DNA of 64,000 bases from Ruminiclostridium cellulolyticum H10 (GTDB taxonomy: Bacteria; Bacillota; Clostridia; Acetivibrionales; DSM-1351), in the NCBI RefSeq assembly GCF_000022065.1, contig NC_011898.1, positions 2,100,501-2,164,500 on the forward strand, written 5' to 3'. The notes under the pieces are model-generated. The model had not been told where the DNA came from and made no database searches. It saw only the letters and a program-made list of their open reading frames with translations. The position numbers were made by a program, and so were the translations under genes. Shown here piece by piece: positions 17,635-26,243 of the stretch (the stretch's first letter is position 1; each line of letters begins with the position of its first letter).

Positions 17635-17670
17635 ATGATTAACAAAATTAGCGAGGTATTTCATCTATAA
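17635..17670 (+). CDS. 11-residue leader peptide upstream of the ABC exporter
   Basis: Short ORF MINKISEVFHL with a good ribosome site (AAAGGAG at 17616-17622). Two hairpins follow before the exporter gene. The layout (promoter, tiny translated ORF, terminators, drug-exporter genes) parallels the bmrB leader of Bacillus subtilis bmrCD, where ribosome stalling relieves attenuation. The function here is inferred from layout only. Confidence 0.55.
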   Translation: MINKISEVFHL

Positions 17671-17680
17671 TTAAATATCG

Positions 17681-17727
17681 GACCTTTATGTAAAGCAAAT
17701 ATTGTTTTATTTTGCTTTTTTAAGGTC
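17681..17727 (+). promoter_or_regulatory. First leader hairpin, possible attenuator
   Basis: Outer pairing GACCTT (17681-17686) with AAGGTC (17722-17727) and inner pairing AAAGCAAA (from 17692) with TTTTGCTTT (from 17710), starting 10 bases after the leader ORF stop. The inner stem is followed by TTTTT, so it could terminate or act as the alternative fold. Confidence 0.5.
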
Positions 17728-17778
17728 AGCTCTTAAGTAACCGTCATTTGAAGTTAAATATGTTAAATAATATATTAG

Positions 17779-17807
17779 ACACGATGCTTGCGTTATCGTG
17801 TTTTTTT
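17779..17807 (+). terminator. Attenuator-type terminator before the ABC exporter
   Basis: Stem ACACGAT/ATCGTGT (17779-17785 with 17795-17801), 9-base loop, then seven T. It lies downstream of the leader ORF and about 95 bases before the exporter start, so transcripts must read through it to express the pump. Confidence 0.8.
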
Positions 17808-17900
17808 ATTTCTTATTTTTCAAAAATTCACCATATGATACATTCTTTTCTATGTGACTGTTGCTAAAAAAATCATTACATTTATTTAAGGAGAATTTAT

Positions 17901-19745
17901 ATGCAATCTAAAAACAAAGGTCGATTTAAGATGCTCTATTCATTCATGGAAGGATATAAATGGCTATTTGCCCTTGCGGTATTGTTTACAATGCTAGCAA
18001 TCGTATTCAATTACCTGATGCCGCAAATAACCAAGGTTATCGTTGATTCAGTTATAGGCACTGAGAAATTGGAACTGCCTGATTTTATTCTGAATTATAT
18101 ACATAGCCACGGCGGCAGGAATATGCTGAGAAATAATCTGCTTGCCTGCTCCCTGTTGGTACTGGTACTTGCTGCTTTGTCAGGTTTTTTCACATTACTT
18201 TTCAGGATATGTATTGCGAAGGCTTCAGAGGGTACAATCCGTAAAATGAGAAACCACCTGTTTAACCATATACAGAGGCTGCCTTATAGCTGGCATGTCA
18301 AAAATCAGACCGGCGACATAATACAAAGATGCACCTCTGATGTTGAGGTTATAAGAAATTTTATTTCCCAACAGCTTATAGAAATGGTAAGAACGGTATT
18401 TTTAGTGGGTTTCTCTATTACTGTCATGTTTACAATGAATGTCAGGCTGTCTCTGATAGCACTTGCCTTCCTCCCAATCGTTGTGGCATACTCGTCAGTT
18501 TTCTATAATAAAATTGCTGCCAAATTCAAGTTTGCTGATGAAGCAGAAGGTGCCTTGTCTGCCATGGTACAGGAAAACCTTACAGGAGTACGTGTAGTGC
18601 GTGCTTTTGGACGGCAGAATTATGAAATTGAAAACTTTGACACTAAAAATGATCATTTTGCTAATTATTGGATAAAACTGGGATTTTTACTAAGTAAGTA
18701 TTGGGGAATCGGAGATTTTGTTTCCGGTCTTCAGGTTATGCTTATAGTAGTCATGGGCTCAATTGACGCAGCTCATGGAGTTATTACTCTTGGGGAATTT
18801 CTTGTATTTGTTTTCTATAATTCCATGTTGATTTGGCCGGTTAGGAACTTCGGCCGTATTCTCTCTGAACTTAGTAAAACCAGTGTTTCTCTGAATCGTA
18901 TACTGGAAATAGTTGGAGAGGAAGAAGAAAAAGATTGTGAAGATGCTGTGACACCTGACATGACAGGCGATATTGAGTTTAAGAATGTCAATTTTGATTA
19001 TGAAGGTGTTAAGCCAGTACTAAAGGATATTTCATTTAAAATTAAGGCAGGAACCACTTTTGGCATACTGGGAGGTACAGGTTCAGGTAAGTCCACAATA
19101 ACATACCTTCTGGACAGATTATATAACCTGCCCGAAGGCCAAGGAACAATTGAAATAGGCGGAATAGATATCAGAAAGATACAGCTTGAGCATCTCCGCA
19201 GGAATATTGGATTTGTTCTTCAGGAACCGTTTTTGTTTTCTAAAACTATTAAAGAAAATATTGATATTTTTGAGAATACCGGGGATATGGATCGAATCCG
19301 CTATTGTGCAGATGTTGCTGCTGTGGATGATGCCGTTATGAGCTTTTCCAAGGCCTATGACACTATTGTAGGAGAGCGTGGAGTGACTCTCTCAGGAGGA
19401 CAGAAGCAAAGAGTTGCTATCGCAAGAATGCTTATGCAGAAGCCCCCTATTATGATATTTGATGACTCCCTTTCTGCAGTTGACTCTGAAACCGATGCAA
19501 AAATCCGCAGTGCTTTAAAGAATAGTACCGGGCAAAGTACAGTACTCTTGATTTCCCACAGAATTACAACATTAATGCAGGCAGATGTAATCTTGGTTCT
19601 GGATGACGGTAAAATCTCGGAAATCGGCTCACATACTGAATTACTCTCCAATGACAAAGGTATTTATAAAAAAATATATGATATACAAAGCAGTCTTGAA
19701 ACTGAGCTTTCAGATTCAACTGTCCAAACAGGAGGTGGTAATTAA
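17901..19745 (+). CDS. Heterodimeric multidrug-type ABC exporter, first subunit (BmrC/LmrC-like)
   Basis: 614-residue half-transporter: six membrane helices (about residues 1-330) followed by an ATPase domain. Walker A GGTGSGKST near 391-399, signature LSGGQKQRVAIARM, Walker B IMIFDD at 517-522. The residue after the Walker B Asp is Asp522 instead of the catalytic Glu, the hallmark of the degenerate-site subunit in heterodimeric exporters such as BmrCD, LmrCD and TM287/288. AAGGAG precedes ATG 17901. The stop overlaps the next start by one base (TAATG). Substrate unknown; drugs or peptides are likely. Confidence 0.9.
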   Translation: MQSKNKGRFKMLYSFMEGYKWLFALAVLFTMLAIVFNYLMPQITKVIVDSVIGTEKLELPDFILNYIHSHGGRNMLRNNLLACSLLVLVLAALSGFFTLLFRICIAKASEGTIRKMRNHLFNHIQRLPYSWHVKNQTGDIIQRCTSDVEVIRNFISQQLIEMVRTVFLVGFSITVMFTMNVRLSLIALAFLPIVVAYSSVFYNKIAAKFKFADEAEGALSAMVQENLTGVRVVRAFGRQNYEIENFDTKNDHFANYWIKLGFLLSKYWGIGDFVSGLQVMLIVVMGSIDAAHGVITLGEFLVFVFYNSMLIWPVRNFGRILSELSKTSVSLNRILEIVGEEEEKDCEDAVTPDMTGDIEFKNVNFDYEGVKPVLKDISFKIKAGTTFGILGGTGSGKSTITYLLDRLYNLPEGQGTIEIGGIDIRKIQLEHLRRNIGFVLQEPFLFSKTIKENIDIFENTGDMDRIRYCADVAAVDDAVMSFSKAYDTIVGERGVTLSGGQKQRVAIARMLMQKPPIMIFDDSLSAVDSETDAKIRSALKNSTGQSTVLLISHRITTLMQADVILVLDDGKISEIGSHTELLSNDKGIYKKIYDIQSSLETELSDSTVQTGGGN

Positions 19746-21577
19746 TGGCATATTATGAGGAAGAAGACTACAAAAAACCCTTTTCCCTAAAGGTCTGGGC
19801 AAATGTTATTCCCTTTGTAAAGCTTTATAAAAAAGCCTTTGCAATGGCTATGTCATTTTTAATACTTGTTTCTTTAATTGACATTATATATCCGTTTTTC
19901 CAACGGTATGCAATAAACAATTTTATTACACCAAAGACAACTGACGGAATAGGAAAATTTGCTTTGGTAAACGGTTGTGTACTAGTTATTCAAGCCGTAG
20001 CGGTAATTATTTTCATACGCAACGCAATGACTGTTGAGCTTAATGTGTCAAAGTCCATTAGGAAGTCTCTTTTTGTACACCTGCAGAAGCTTTCCTTCAC
20101 TTATTACAATAAGACTCCCGTTGGCTACATGATGGCCAGGGTTATGAGTGATACCGGGAGGATAGGTCAGATGGTTTCCTGGGGTCTGATTGATTTGTTA
20201 TGGGCTGTTATTTATGTAATCGGCGTTTTCATAGCAATGCTGTTCCTTAATGTTAAGCTGGCCTTGTTGGTAATGACTATTATTCCATTTATTTCGGTTA
20301 TAACTATGTACTTTCAGAAAAAGATACTAAATGTGAACAGAAAAATCAGAAAAATCAACTCAACCATGACAGGTGCTTTCAACGAGGGAATAACTGGGGC
20401 GAGAACCTCTAAAACTCTGGTAATTGAGGACAATAACCTGAAGGATTTTTCACAGGTTACAGATAAGTTCTACTCCTCTACTATGCGTGCAACTATACTA
20501 AATGCAGTTTTCATACCAATCATTCTATGTTTTAGTGCCACGTCCCTCACTATTGTATTGACCTATGGCGGCTACATAGTAATGAAAAACCCCAGTGAAT
20601 TAGGTACTCTTTCAGTCTTTATTACCTACGCTGTCAGCATTTTTGAGCCAATACAGCAGATAGCCCGTGTATTTGCAGACTTTGTATCCACCCAAGCAAA
20701 TATAGAACGTGTTACGGGTCTCCTGGAAACTGAGCCTGATATAACGGATACTCCTGAGGTTATTGAAAAATACGGAGATAATTTTAATCCTAAAAAGGAA
20801 AACTGGGAACCACTTGTTGGTGATATTGAGTTTAAAAATGTTACCTTCAAATATCCTGACGGTGATGAATACATATTAACGGATTTCAATCTTAAAATTC
20901 CGGCGGGGACAACAGTTGCAATTGTAGGTGAAACGGGAGCGGGCAAAAGCACTCTGGTTAATCTTGCTTGCAGATTTTTTGAACCAACGGCTGGTCAGAT
21001 ACTTATAGACGGAAGAGATTACAGGGAGCGTTCACAATTGTGGCTGCACAATAACATAGGCTACGTGCTTCAAAGTCCTCACCTGTTTTCGGGATCTATC
21101 CGGGAAAATATTCGTTACGGTAAGTTTGACGCCACTGATGAGGAGATTGAAGCCGCCATAAAAATAGTGGCTGCAAATAGTGTAATAAATAGTCTGGAAA
21201 ACGGTCTTGACACCAATATAGGTGAAGGCGGCGACCGACTGTCCACTGGGGAAAAACAGCTGATTTCATTTGCACGTGCAGTTATTTCCGACCCAAGGAT
21301 TTTCGTACTTGACGAAGCAACCTCCTCAATTGACACACAGACAGAGCAAATGATTCAGGAGGCAATAATGCATATTCTGAAAAACAGGACATCGTTTTTA
21401 ATTGCTCACAGGCTTTCTACCATTAAGAAAGCAGATATTATACTGGTTGTAAAAAACGGTAAAATCATTGAACGTGGAAATCACAGCGAACTTCTTAAAC
21501 AAAAAGGGTACTATTATTCCCTGTACAAGAAGCAGTTTGAGGAGGAAACGGGTGCGGCAGTTCTAAATAAAGTATAA
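19745..21577 (+). CDS. Heterodimeric multidrug-type ABC exporter, second subunit (BmrD/LmrD-like)
   Basis: 610-residue half-transporter with membrane domain and ATPase. Walker A GETGAGKST near 395-403, Walker B FVLDEATS with canonical catalytic Glu524, but a variant signature LSTGEKQ instead of LSGGQ. Thus one composite ATP site (this Walker B with the partner's LSGGQ) is canonical and the other is degenerate, as in the BmrCD class. Translation is coupled to the first subunit through TAATG. Both subunits are probably required for export. Confidence 0.9.
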   Translation: MAYYEEEDYKKPFSLKVWANVIPFVKLYKKAFAMAMSFLILVSLIDIIYPFFQRYAINNFITPKTTDGIGKFALVNGCVLVIQAVAVIIFIRNAMTVELNVSKSIRKSLFVHLQKLSFTYYNKTPVGYMMARVMSDTGRIGQMVSWGLIDLLWAVIYVIGVFIAMLFLNVKLALLVMTIIPFISVITMYFQKKILNVNRKIRKINSTMTGAFNEGITGARTSKTLVIEDNNLKDFSQVTDKFYSSTMRATILNAVFIPIILCFSATSLTIVLTYGGYIVMKNPSELGTLSVFITYAVSIFEPIQQIARVFADFVSTQANIERVTGLLETEPDITDTPEVIEKYGDNFNPKKENWEPLVGDIEFKNVTFKYPDGDEYILTDFNLKIPAGTTVAIVGETGAGKSTLVNLACRFFEPTAGQILIDGRDYRERSQLWLHNNIGYVLQSPHLFSGSIRENIRYGKFDATDEEIEAAIKIVAANSVINSLENGLDTNIGEGGDRLSTGEKQLISFARAVISDPRIFVLDEATSSIDTQTEQMIQEAIMHILKNRTSFLIAHRLSTIKKADIILVVKNGKIIERGNHSELLKQKGYYYSLYKKQFEEETGAAVLNKV

Positions 21578-21593
21578 AAGAAACTCAAAAAGA

Positions 21594-21701
21594 AACTCAC
21601 AGCAATCCTTTTCTCCGTAAAGTGGCAGCATGTCACTTGTGTGACACACCTAGCACACTATGTGCAAGTCGTTGCAACGGTAAAAAGGTGAGCTGTGAGT
21701 T
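21594..21701 (+). ncRNA. Candidate structured RNA element downstream of the ABC exporter
   Basis: A nested, branched fold can be drawn: P1 AACTCACAGC (21594-21603) with GCTGTGAGTT (21692-21701), continued by CCTTTT/AAAAGG and CCGT/ACGG, then GCAGC (21625-21629) with GTTGC (21671-21675), enclosing two hairpins TGTCAC/GTGACA (21631-21646) and GCACA/TGTGC (21653-21665). TTTTT follows at 21706-21710 on the plus strand. The tmcAL promoter lies downstream of it, so it is not simply that gene's leader. Strand is assumed; no known family recognised. It could be a 3' UTR structure, a small RNA or a repeat-type element. Confidence 0.5.
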
Positions 21702-21731
21702 AAACTTTTTCAAGCAATGGCTTATCAACCA

Positions 21732-21761
21732 TTGATAAATTTTATTAATAATTGATATAAT
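21732..21761 (+). promoter_or_regulatory. Promoter of tmcAL
   Basis: TTGATA (21732-21737), 18-base spacer, TATAAT (21756-21761), about 30 bases before the start codon. Confidence 0.7.
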
Positions 21762-21790
21762 ACCCATATCAACTAACATGGAGTTAACAA

Positions 21791-23041
21791 ATGAAGGTAC
21801 TTGGAATAGTCGCTGAATACAACCCTTTTCATAACGGACATATGTATCATATAGAAGAATCAAAAAAACTTACCGGCTGTGATGCAGTGGTTTGCGTAAT
21901 GAGCGGTAACTTTATACAAAGAGGAGAACCTGCTATAATAAATAAATTTGCACGAACCGAAATTGCACTTGGCAACGGTGTGGATTTAATAATTGAGCTA
22001 CCTGTTCCCTTTGCAGTATCAAGTGCGGAGTTTTTTTCTTATGGTGCTGTCAGCATCTTGAACAATATAGGTATAGTTGATTGTATCTCTTTCGGAAGTG
22101 AGTCAGGAGACATTATTTCCCTTCAAAAAATAGCCGAAATCCTTGTTTCTGAGCCACAAAGCTATAAAGCTGAATTGAAAAAGCAGTTGTCCGCAGGGCT
22201 GTCCTTCCCTGTTTGCAGGCAACGAGCTTTGGATAAATATCTTAAAATACAGAATGACTCCAATGAGTCTCTCTCCTCTTTACTTGAAACCTCCAATAAC
22301 ATACTCGCTTTGGAATATTTGAAGGCTCTTTCAAGGCTTAATAGTCCTATACAGCCGTATACAGTTAAAAGGATTTCCAACTGCTATAACACTCCACAGC
22401 TTACAGGTAGTATTTCAAGTGCAACTGCTATCAGAAACAGTATTTATAAGAGTGAAATTGATGTCAGCAGGCAAGCCCTTCCAACACTGGCACAACAGAT
22501 TATGGACAGGGAATTTTCCTTAGGCAGAGGGCCGAACAGCTTGTATTCTTTTGAAGATATAATTCTTGCCTTTCTGCGTCACGCTACACCACAGGAACTG
22601 GAGAAAATACAGGACGTTTCAGAGGGCTTGGAGTACAGAATTAAAAATGCCGCAGATAATTCAGGCTCCTTTGACGACCTGCTTGCCAATATATGTACAA
22701 AGCGTTATCCGAAAACACGTATACAAAGAATACTTATTTCACTCCTTGCCGGAATGAAAAGGTTTGATATGGAACAATTTATGGCATGTGGCGGACCACA
22801 ATACGCCAGAATATTAGGGTTTAACGAAATTGGACGTCAGCTTCTGTCACTTATGAAAAAGAAATCGTCAATCCCGGTTATCACCAAGGCATCCCATTAC
22901 AAAACATCTGATGACAGTCCGATTTTAAGAATGTTGGAAATCGAAGCAAGAGCAACGGACACATATGTTTTGGCATATAAAAACCCGGCTTTTAAAAAAG
23001 CCGGGCAGGAGTTTACTCAAAATATTATCATTTGCAGGTAA
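21791..23041 (+). CDS. tmcAL: tRNA(Met) cytidine acetate ligase TmcAL (YlbM family)
   Basis: 416 residues. The N-terminus MKVLGIVAEYNPFHNGH has the HxGH nucleotidyltransferase motif, and GNFIQRGEPAI and VDLIIELP are typical of the YlbM/TmcAL family. The enzyme uses ATP and acetate to acetylate the wobble cytidine of elongator tRNA-Met; a CAT-anticodon tRNA lies 11 kb away. GGAG precedes ATG 21791. The 3' coding region contains the terminator of the converging RNase J gene. Only six bases separate the two stops. Confidence 0.9.
   Translation: MKVLGIVAEYNPFHNGHMYHIEESKKLTGCDAVVCVMSGNFIQRGEPAIINKFARTEIALGNGVDLIIELPVPFAVSSAEFFSYGAVSILNNIGIVDCISFGSESGDIISLQKIAEILVSEPQSYKAELKKQLSAGLSFPVCRQRALDKYLKIQNDSNESLSSLLETSNNILALEYLKALSRLNSPIQPYTVKRISNCYNTPQLTGSISSATAIRNSIYKSEIDVSRQALPTLAQQIMDREFSLGRGPNSLYSFEDIILAFLRHATPQELEKIQDVSEGLEYRIKNAADNSGSFDDLLANICTKRYPKTRIQRILISLLAGMKRFDMEQFMACGGPQYARILGFNEIGRQLLSLMKKKSSIPVITKASHYKTSDDSPILRMLEIEARATDTYVLAYKNPAFKKAGQEFTQNIIICR
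22979..23005 (-). terminator. Terminator of the RNase J gene, embedded in tmcAL coding sequence
   Basis: 10-bp stem CCCGGCTTTT (22984-22993) with AAAAGCCGGG (22996-23005). On the minus strand it is followed by five T (22979-22983) and lies 43 bases past the RNase J stop. It is translated as part of TmcAL (KNPAFKKAGQ) on the other strand. Confidence 0.8.
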
Positions 23042-23047
23042 ATGGAC

Positions 23048-24715
23048 TTATATTTCCATTATAATAGGTAATATCATTGGCTTACGCTTTGTACGTTCGT
23101 AAATGCAGTCCCTTAAAGCCTCTCTGATTGCTGACTTTCTGATGGACCAGTCTCCCTGATTTTTGGACGAACTTTTGAATATTGCCTGTTTTGCTATTTC
23201 TTTAAGCTGTTCCATGAGATCCTCTGATTCACGGACATATACAAACCCTCTGGATATTATGTCTGGACCTGCTACTACATTTCCGGTATCACCTTCTATT
23301 GTAATTACAACAACTATCAAGCCATCCTGTGAAAGGTGCCTTCTGTCCCTTAGAACGACATTTCCTACATCACCCACACCCAAACCGTCTACAAGCACCT
23401 TTCCGGCTGTAACGGCTCCGTTGATTTTTGCAGAGTTATTAGTTAGTTCCAAAACTTTTCCTATTTCCATAATGAATATGTTTTCTTTTGGCATACCCAT
23501 TTTAAAAGCTAACTCTGCATGCTGACGCAAATGCCTGTGTTCTCCGTGGACGGGCATGAAGAACTTTGGCTTCACAATATTATGAATAAGCTTAATCTCT
23601 TCCTGGCAGGCATGTCCTGATACGTGAACATCAGCAAGTGCTTCATATATTACCTTTGCACCTTTTTTGAACAGCTCATTTATTACCTTTGAAATTAATT
23701 TTTCATTTCCTGGTATCGGCGATGCGGATATGATAACCAAGTCATCAGGTACTATCTCAACCTTTTTATGCTCGTTAAATGTAATCCTAGTAAGGGCTGA
23801 CATAGGCTCGCCCTGGCTTCCAGTAGATATTATTACAAGCTTGTCTCTTGGTACCTTGTCCATGTTGTCAAGATCAATCAGAACCCCCTCAGGTACGTTA
23901 AGATAGCCCAACTCCATTGCTACATTAACAACATTTATCATACTTCTTCCAAGAACTGTTACCTTACGTTCGAATTTAACCGCAGCATTGAATATTTGCT
24001 GAACCCTATGGACATTTGAAGCAAAAGTTGAAACCAGAATTCTGCTTTTGCAATTCATAAATATTTGGTCAAAGGTTTCCCCTACGGTACGTTCTGAAAG
24101 AGTGTAACCTTCATTTTCTACATTTGTGCTATCACACATAAGCAGAAGAACACCTTTTTTACCTATTTCAGCAAGCCTTGCCAAATCCATCGGCTGACCT
24201 TCAATCGGGGTATAGTCTATTTTAAAGTCTCCAGTATGAATTACAGTACCTACAGGTGTAAAAATTGCTAAAGCAACGGCATCAGCAATACTGTGAGTAG
24301 ATCTTATAAACTCTACTTTAAAAGCACCTAATTGAACTGTTTGTCCCTGATGAACAGTTTCCATTTGAACAGTATCTAAAAGGCCATGTTCCTCAAGCTT
24401 ACATTTTATCAAGCCAAGTGTAAGCTTTGTTCCATATATAGGAACGTTTATCTCTCTTAATACATATGGCAATGCACCTATATGATCCTCATGTCCATGA
24501 GTAAGCACTATTCCTCTTACTTTTTCTTTATTTTTAATCAAGTACGTAATATCCGGTATCACCAAGTCTATCCCCAGCATCTCATCCTCCGGGAATGATA
24601 GACCACAATCAACAACCAGAATGTCATCTCCATATTCAAAAGCAGTAATATTTTTGCCTATTTCCTGTAATCCCCCGAGTGGAATTACTTTTAATTTTTT
24701 TTTGCTTTTTGACAC
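23048..24715 (-). CDS. rnjA: Ribonuclease J
   Basis: 555-residue beta-CASP metallo-beta-lactamase with 5'-3' exonuclease and endonuclease activity in mRNA turnover and rRNA maturation. Zinc motif HGHEDH at about 73-78; GDFKIDY and SGHACQEE segments and the C-terminal RNase J domain are present. The start is GTG at 24715 with GGAGG seven bases upstream. It follows the GT4 gene by 33 bases on the same strand and may be co-transcribed with it. Confidence 0.95.
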   Translation of the reverse strand: MSKSKKKLKVIPLGGLQEIGKNITAFEYGDDILVVDCGLSFPEDEMLGIDLVIPDITYLIKNKEKVRGIVLTHGHEDHIGALPYVLREINVPIYGTKLTLGLIKCKLEEHGLLDTVQMETVHQGQTVQLGAFKVEFIRSTHSIADAVALAIFTPVGTVIHTGDFKIDYTPIEGQPMDLARLAEIGKKGVLLLMCDSTNVENEGYTLSERTVGETFDQIFMNCKSRILVSTFASNVHRVQQIFNAAVKFERKVTVLGRSMINVVNVAMELGYLNVPEGVLIDLDNMDKVPRDKLVIISTGSQGEPMSALTRITFNEHKKVEIVPDDLVIISASPIPGNEKLISKVINELFKKGAKVIYEALADVHVSGHACQEEIKLIHNIVKPKFFMPVHGEHRHLRQHAELAFKMGMPKENIFIMEIGKVLELTNNSAKINGAVTAGKVLVDGLGVGDVGNVVLRDRRHLSQDGLIVVVITIEGDTGNVVAGPDIISRGFVYVRESEDLMEQLKEIAKQAIFKSSSKNQGDWSIRKSAIREALRDCIYERTKRKPMILPIIMEI

Positions 24716-24748
24716 AATTAAACCTCCAATTTAACTAAATAATAAAAT

Positions 24749-25936
24749 TCAATTCTTGTTTGAGCTATTATATTGAGAAATAACATAGTTATATTCCTGT
24801 AAAATCTGTTCCGTTATTATATTCCAATTATACAGCCTATGTACATTTTCCAATGCATTAATACTAATCTGTTTTGCTAAAGTTTCATTACTAAGCAGTT
24901 CAAGGATGCAATCCGCCAGGGAATTGGAATTTCCGCTGTAAAATTTCATTCCATTGACTCTGTGATCCACTATTTCCCTTAACCCTCCGGTATCCGATAC
25001 CACTACAGGAATGCCTGCAACCATCCCTTCAAGTGCTACAATTCCAAATGGTTCATAGGTACTTGGAAAAACTGCAATATCAGAACATCTGTATAGCTTC
25101 AGTAAGACCTCCTCACCTACAAAACCTGTAAAATAAACTCTGTTCTGAATATTAAGATTACGGCTTTGTTCAATTAAATTATTTAAACACGGTCCTTTGC
25201 CCGCAATTACAAACTTGACATCATTATAGCTTCTAATTATTTCAGGTATTGCATTTAACAACACCTGCACTCCCTTTTCACTTACAAGTCTTCCCACAAA
25301 GAATACTATTTTTTCACTTGGAGCAGCATAATTATTTCTGAATTCTTTATCAAATTCTATTTTATTGAATTTATTCAGTTCTATTCCATTACTAATTACA
25401 CTTATTTTATCCCCAGTGACTTTAAATATAGATTTAATTTCTTCTTTCATATATTTACTATTTACTATTAATTTTTCCGATTCATCCGAAAGCATTGCTT
25501 CAACACTGTTGATTGCTTTCTGCATATCAGAGTAAATTCCGTTGTTTCTACCGAATTCTGTTGCATGGATGGTTGAAATCAACGGAATTGAAAAAGAGTT
25601 TTTTAAAACTTTTGCGGCATATGCAACAAGCCAGTCATGTGCATGTATAATATCAAATTTGTTTTCCTGTAAAAGCCTGACTGCTGATTCAAGCATCGCA
25701 AAGTTCAACTGTAAAACCCATTCTATAAAGTTTGTTGTAGAAACATCACTTAAACGTACTCTATGTACTGTTACATTTTTTTCATTTTCAAAATCCGGGG
25801 TTCCTTCTTCCCAGCATGTCAAAACATGAACCTGATTACCATAACGGCCTAAGTTATTTGCCAAATCGTACACAACTCTTGAAATACCTCCTATTATCCT
25901 AGGAGGGTATTCCCATGAAAGCATTAATATTTTCAT
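24749..25936 (-). CDS. GT4-family glycosyltransferase (glycogen-synthase-like)
   Basis: 395 residues with the GT-B fold: N-terminal MKILMLSWEYPPRIIGGISR, HAHDWL, then the C-terminal nucleotide-sugar domain with FVGRLVSEKGVQVLL and the E-x7-E motif in EPFGIVALEGM. The start resembles archaeal-type glycogen synthases and related GT4 enzymes; donor and acceptor cannot be deduced. AGGAA precedes ATG 25936. No exopolysaccharide genes surround it. Confidence 0.85.
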   Translation of the reverse strand: MKILMLSWEYPPRIIGGISRVVYDLANNLGRYGNQVHVLTCWEEGTPDFENEKNVTVHRVRLSDVSTTNFIEWVLQLNFAMLESAVRLLQENKFDIIHAHDWLVAYAAKVLKNSFSIPLISTIHATEFGRNNGIYSDMQKAINSVEAMLSDESEKLIVNSKYMKEEIKSIFKVTGDKISVISNGIELNKFNKIEFDKEFRNNYAAPSEKIVFFVGRLVSEKGVQVLLNAIPEIIRSYNDVKFVIAGKGPCLNNLIEQSRNLNIQNRVYFTGFVGEEVLLKLYRCSDIAVFPSTYEPFGIVALEGMVAGIPVVVSDTGGLREIVDHRVNGMKFYSGNSNSLADCILELLSNETLAKQISINALENVHRLYNWNIITEQILQEYNYVISQYNSSNKN

Positions 25937-26073
25937 AAATATTCCTCATTTTCAATGAAGATATATAATGTATATACATAAAATTACAGATAACCTATAC
26001 CATTTTATCATAATATATATCTTTTTAAAATAAAACATTTAATGCTACTTTTTAAAATTATTTCTAAAAGTAA

Positions 26074-26102
26074 TTGACACTATATTAGAATAAAACTATA
26101 AT
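26074..26102 (+). promoter_or_regulatory. Perfect consensus promoter of a candidate small RNA
   Basis: TTGACA (26074-26079), 17-base spacer, TATAAT (26097-26102). This is the only fully consensus promoter I found in the window, and no protein gene follows it. Confidence 0.8.
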
Positions 26103-26108
26103 ATTATT

Positions 26109-26198
26109 ACTAATACACAGTCTCTTTTGTTTTCCTCGGACAGATAACAAAGAAGATTACTTAAAAAACAGAAGTTTAATAGCTTCTGTTTTTTCTTT
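26109..26198 (+). ncRNA. Candidate small RNA of about 90 nt
   Basis: Transcript expected from the consensus promoter to the terminator at 26163-26198. It has an internal stem (about 26123-26131 with 26146-26153, one bulge) whose loop carries TTTCCTC, complementary to GAGGAAA-type ribosome binding sites, followed by the terminator hairpin. There is no ATG in the body. Start and function are inferred; no family recognised. Confidence 0.55.
26163..26198. terminator. Terminator of the candidate small RNA
   Basis: Stem AAAAAACAGAAG (26163-26174) with CTTCTGTTTTTT (26183-26194), 8-base loop, T-rich tail. The A tract opposite also makes it usable on the minus strand. Confidence 0.85.
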
Positions 26199-26243
26199 AT
26201 ATAATAATATAAAGATTTGTTCCAAAATTCCTTACAACACGAA

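Noticed and set aside
21633-21863. 76-residue minus-strand ORF over the structured element
   Set aside because: It overlaps the tmcAL promoter and start on the opposite strand, and its composition reflects the inverted repeats.
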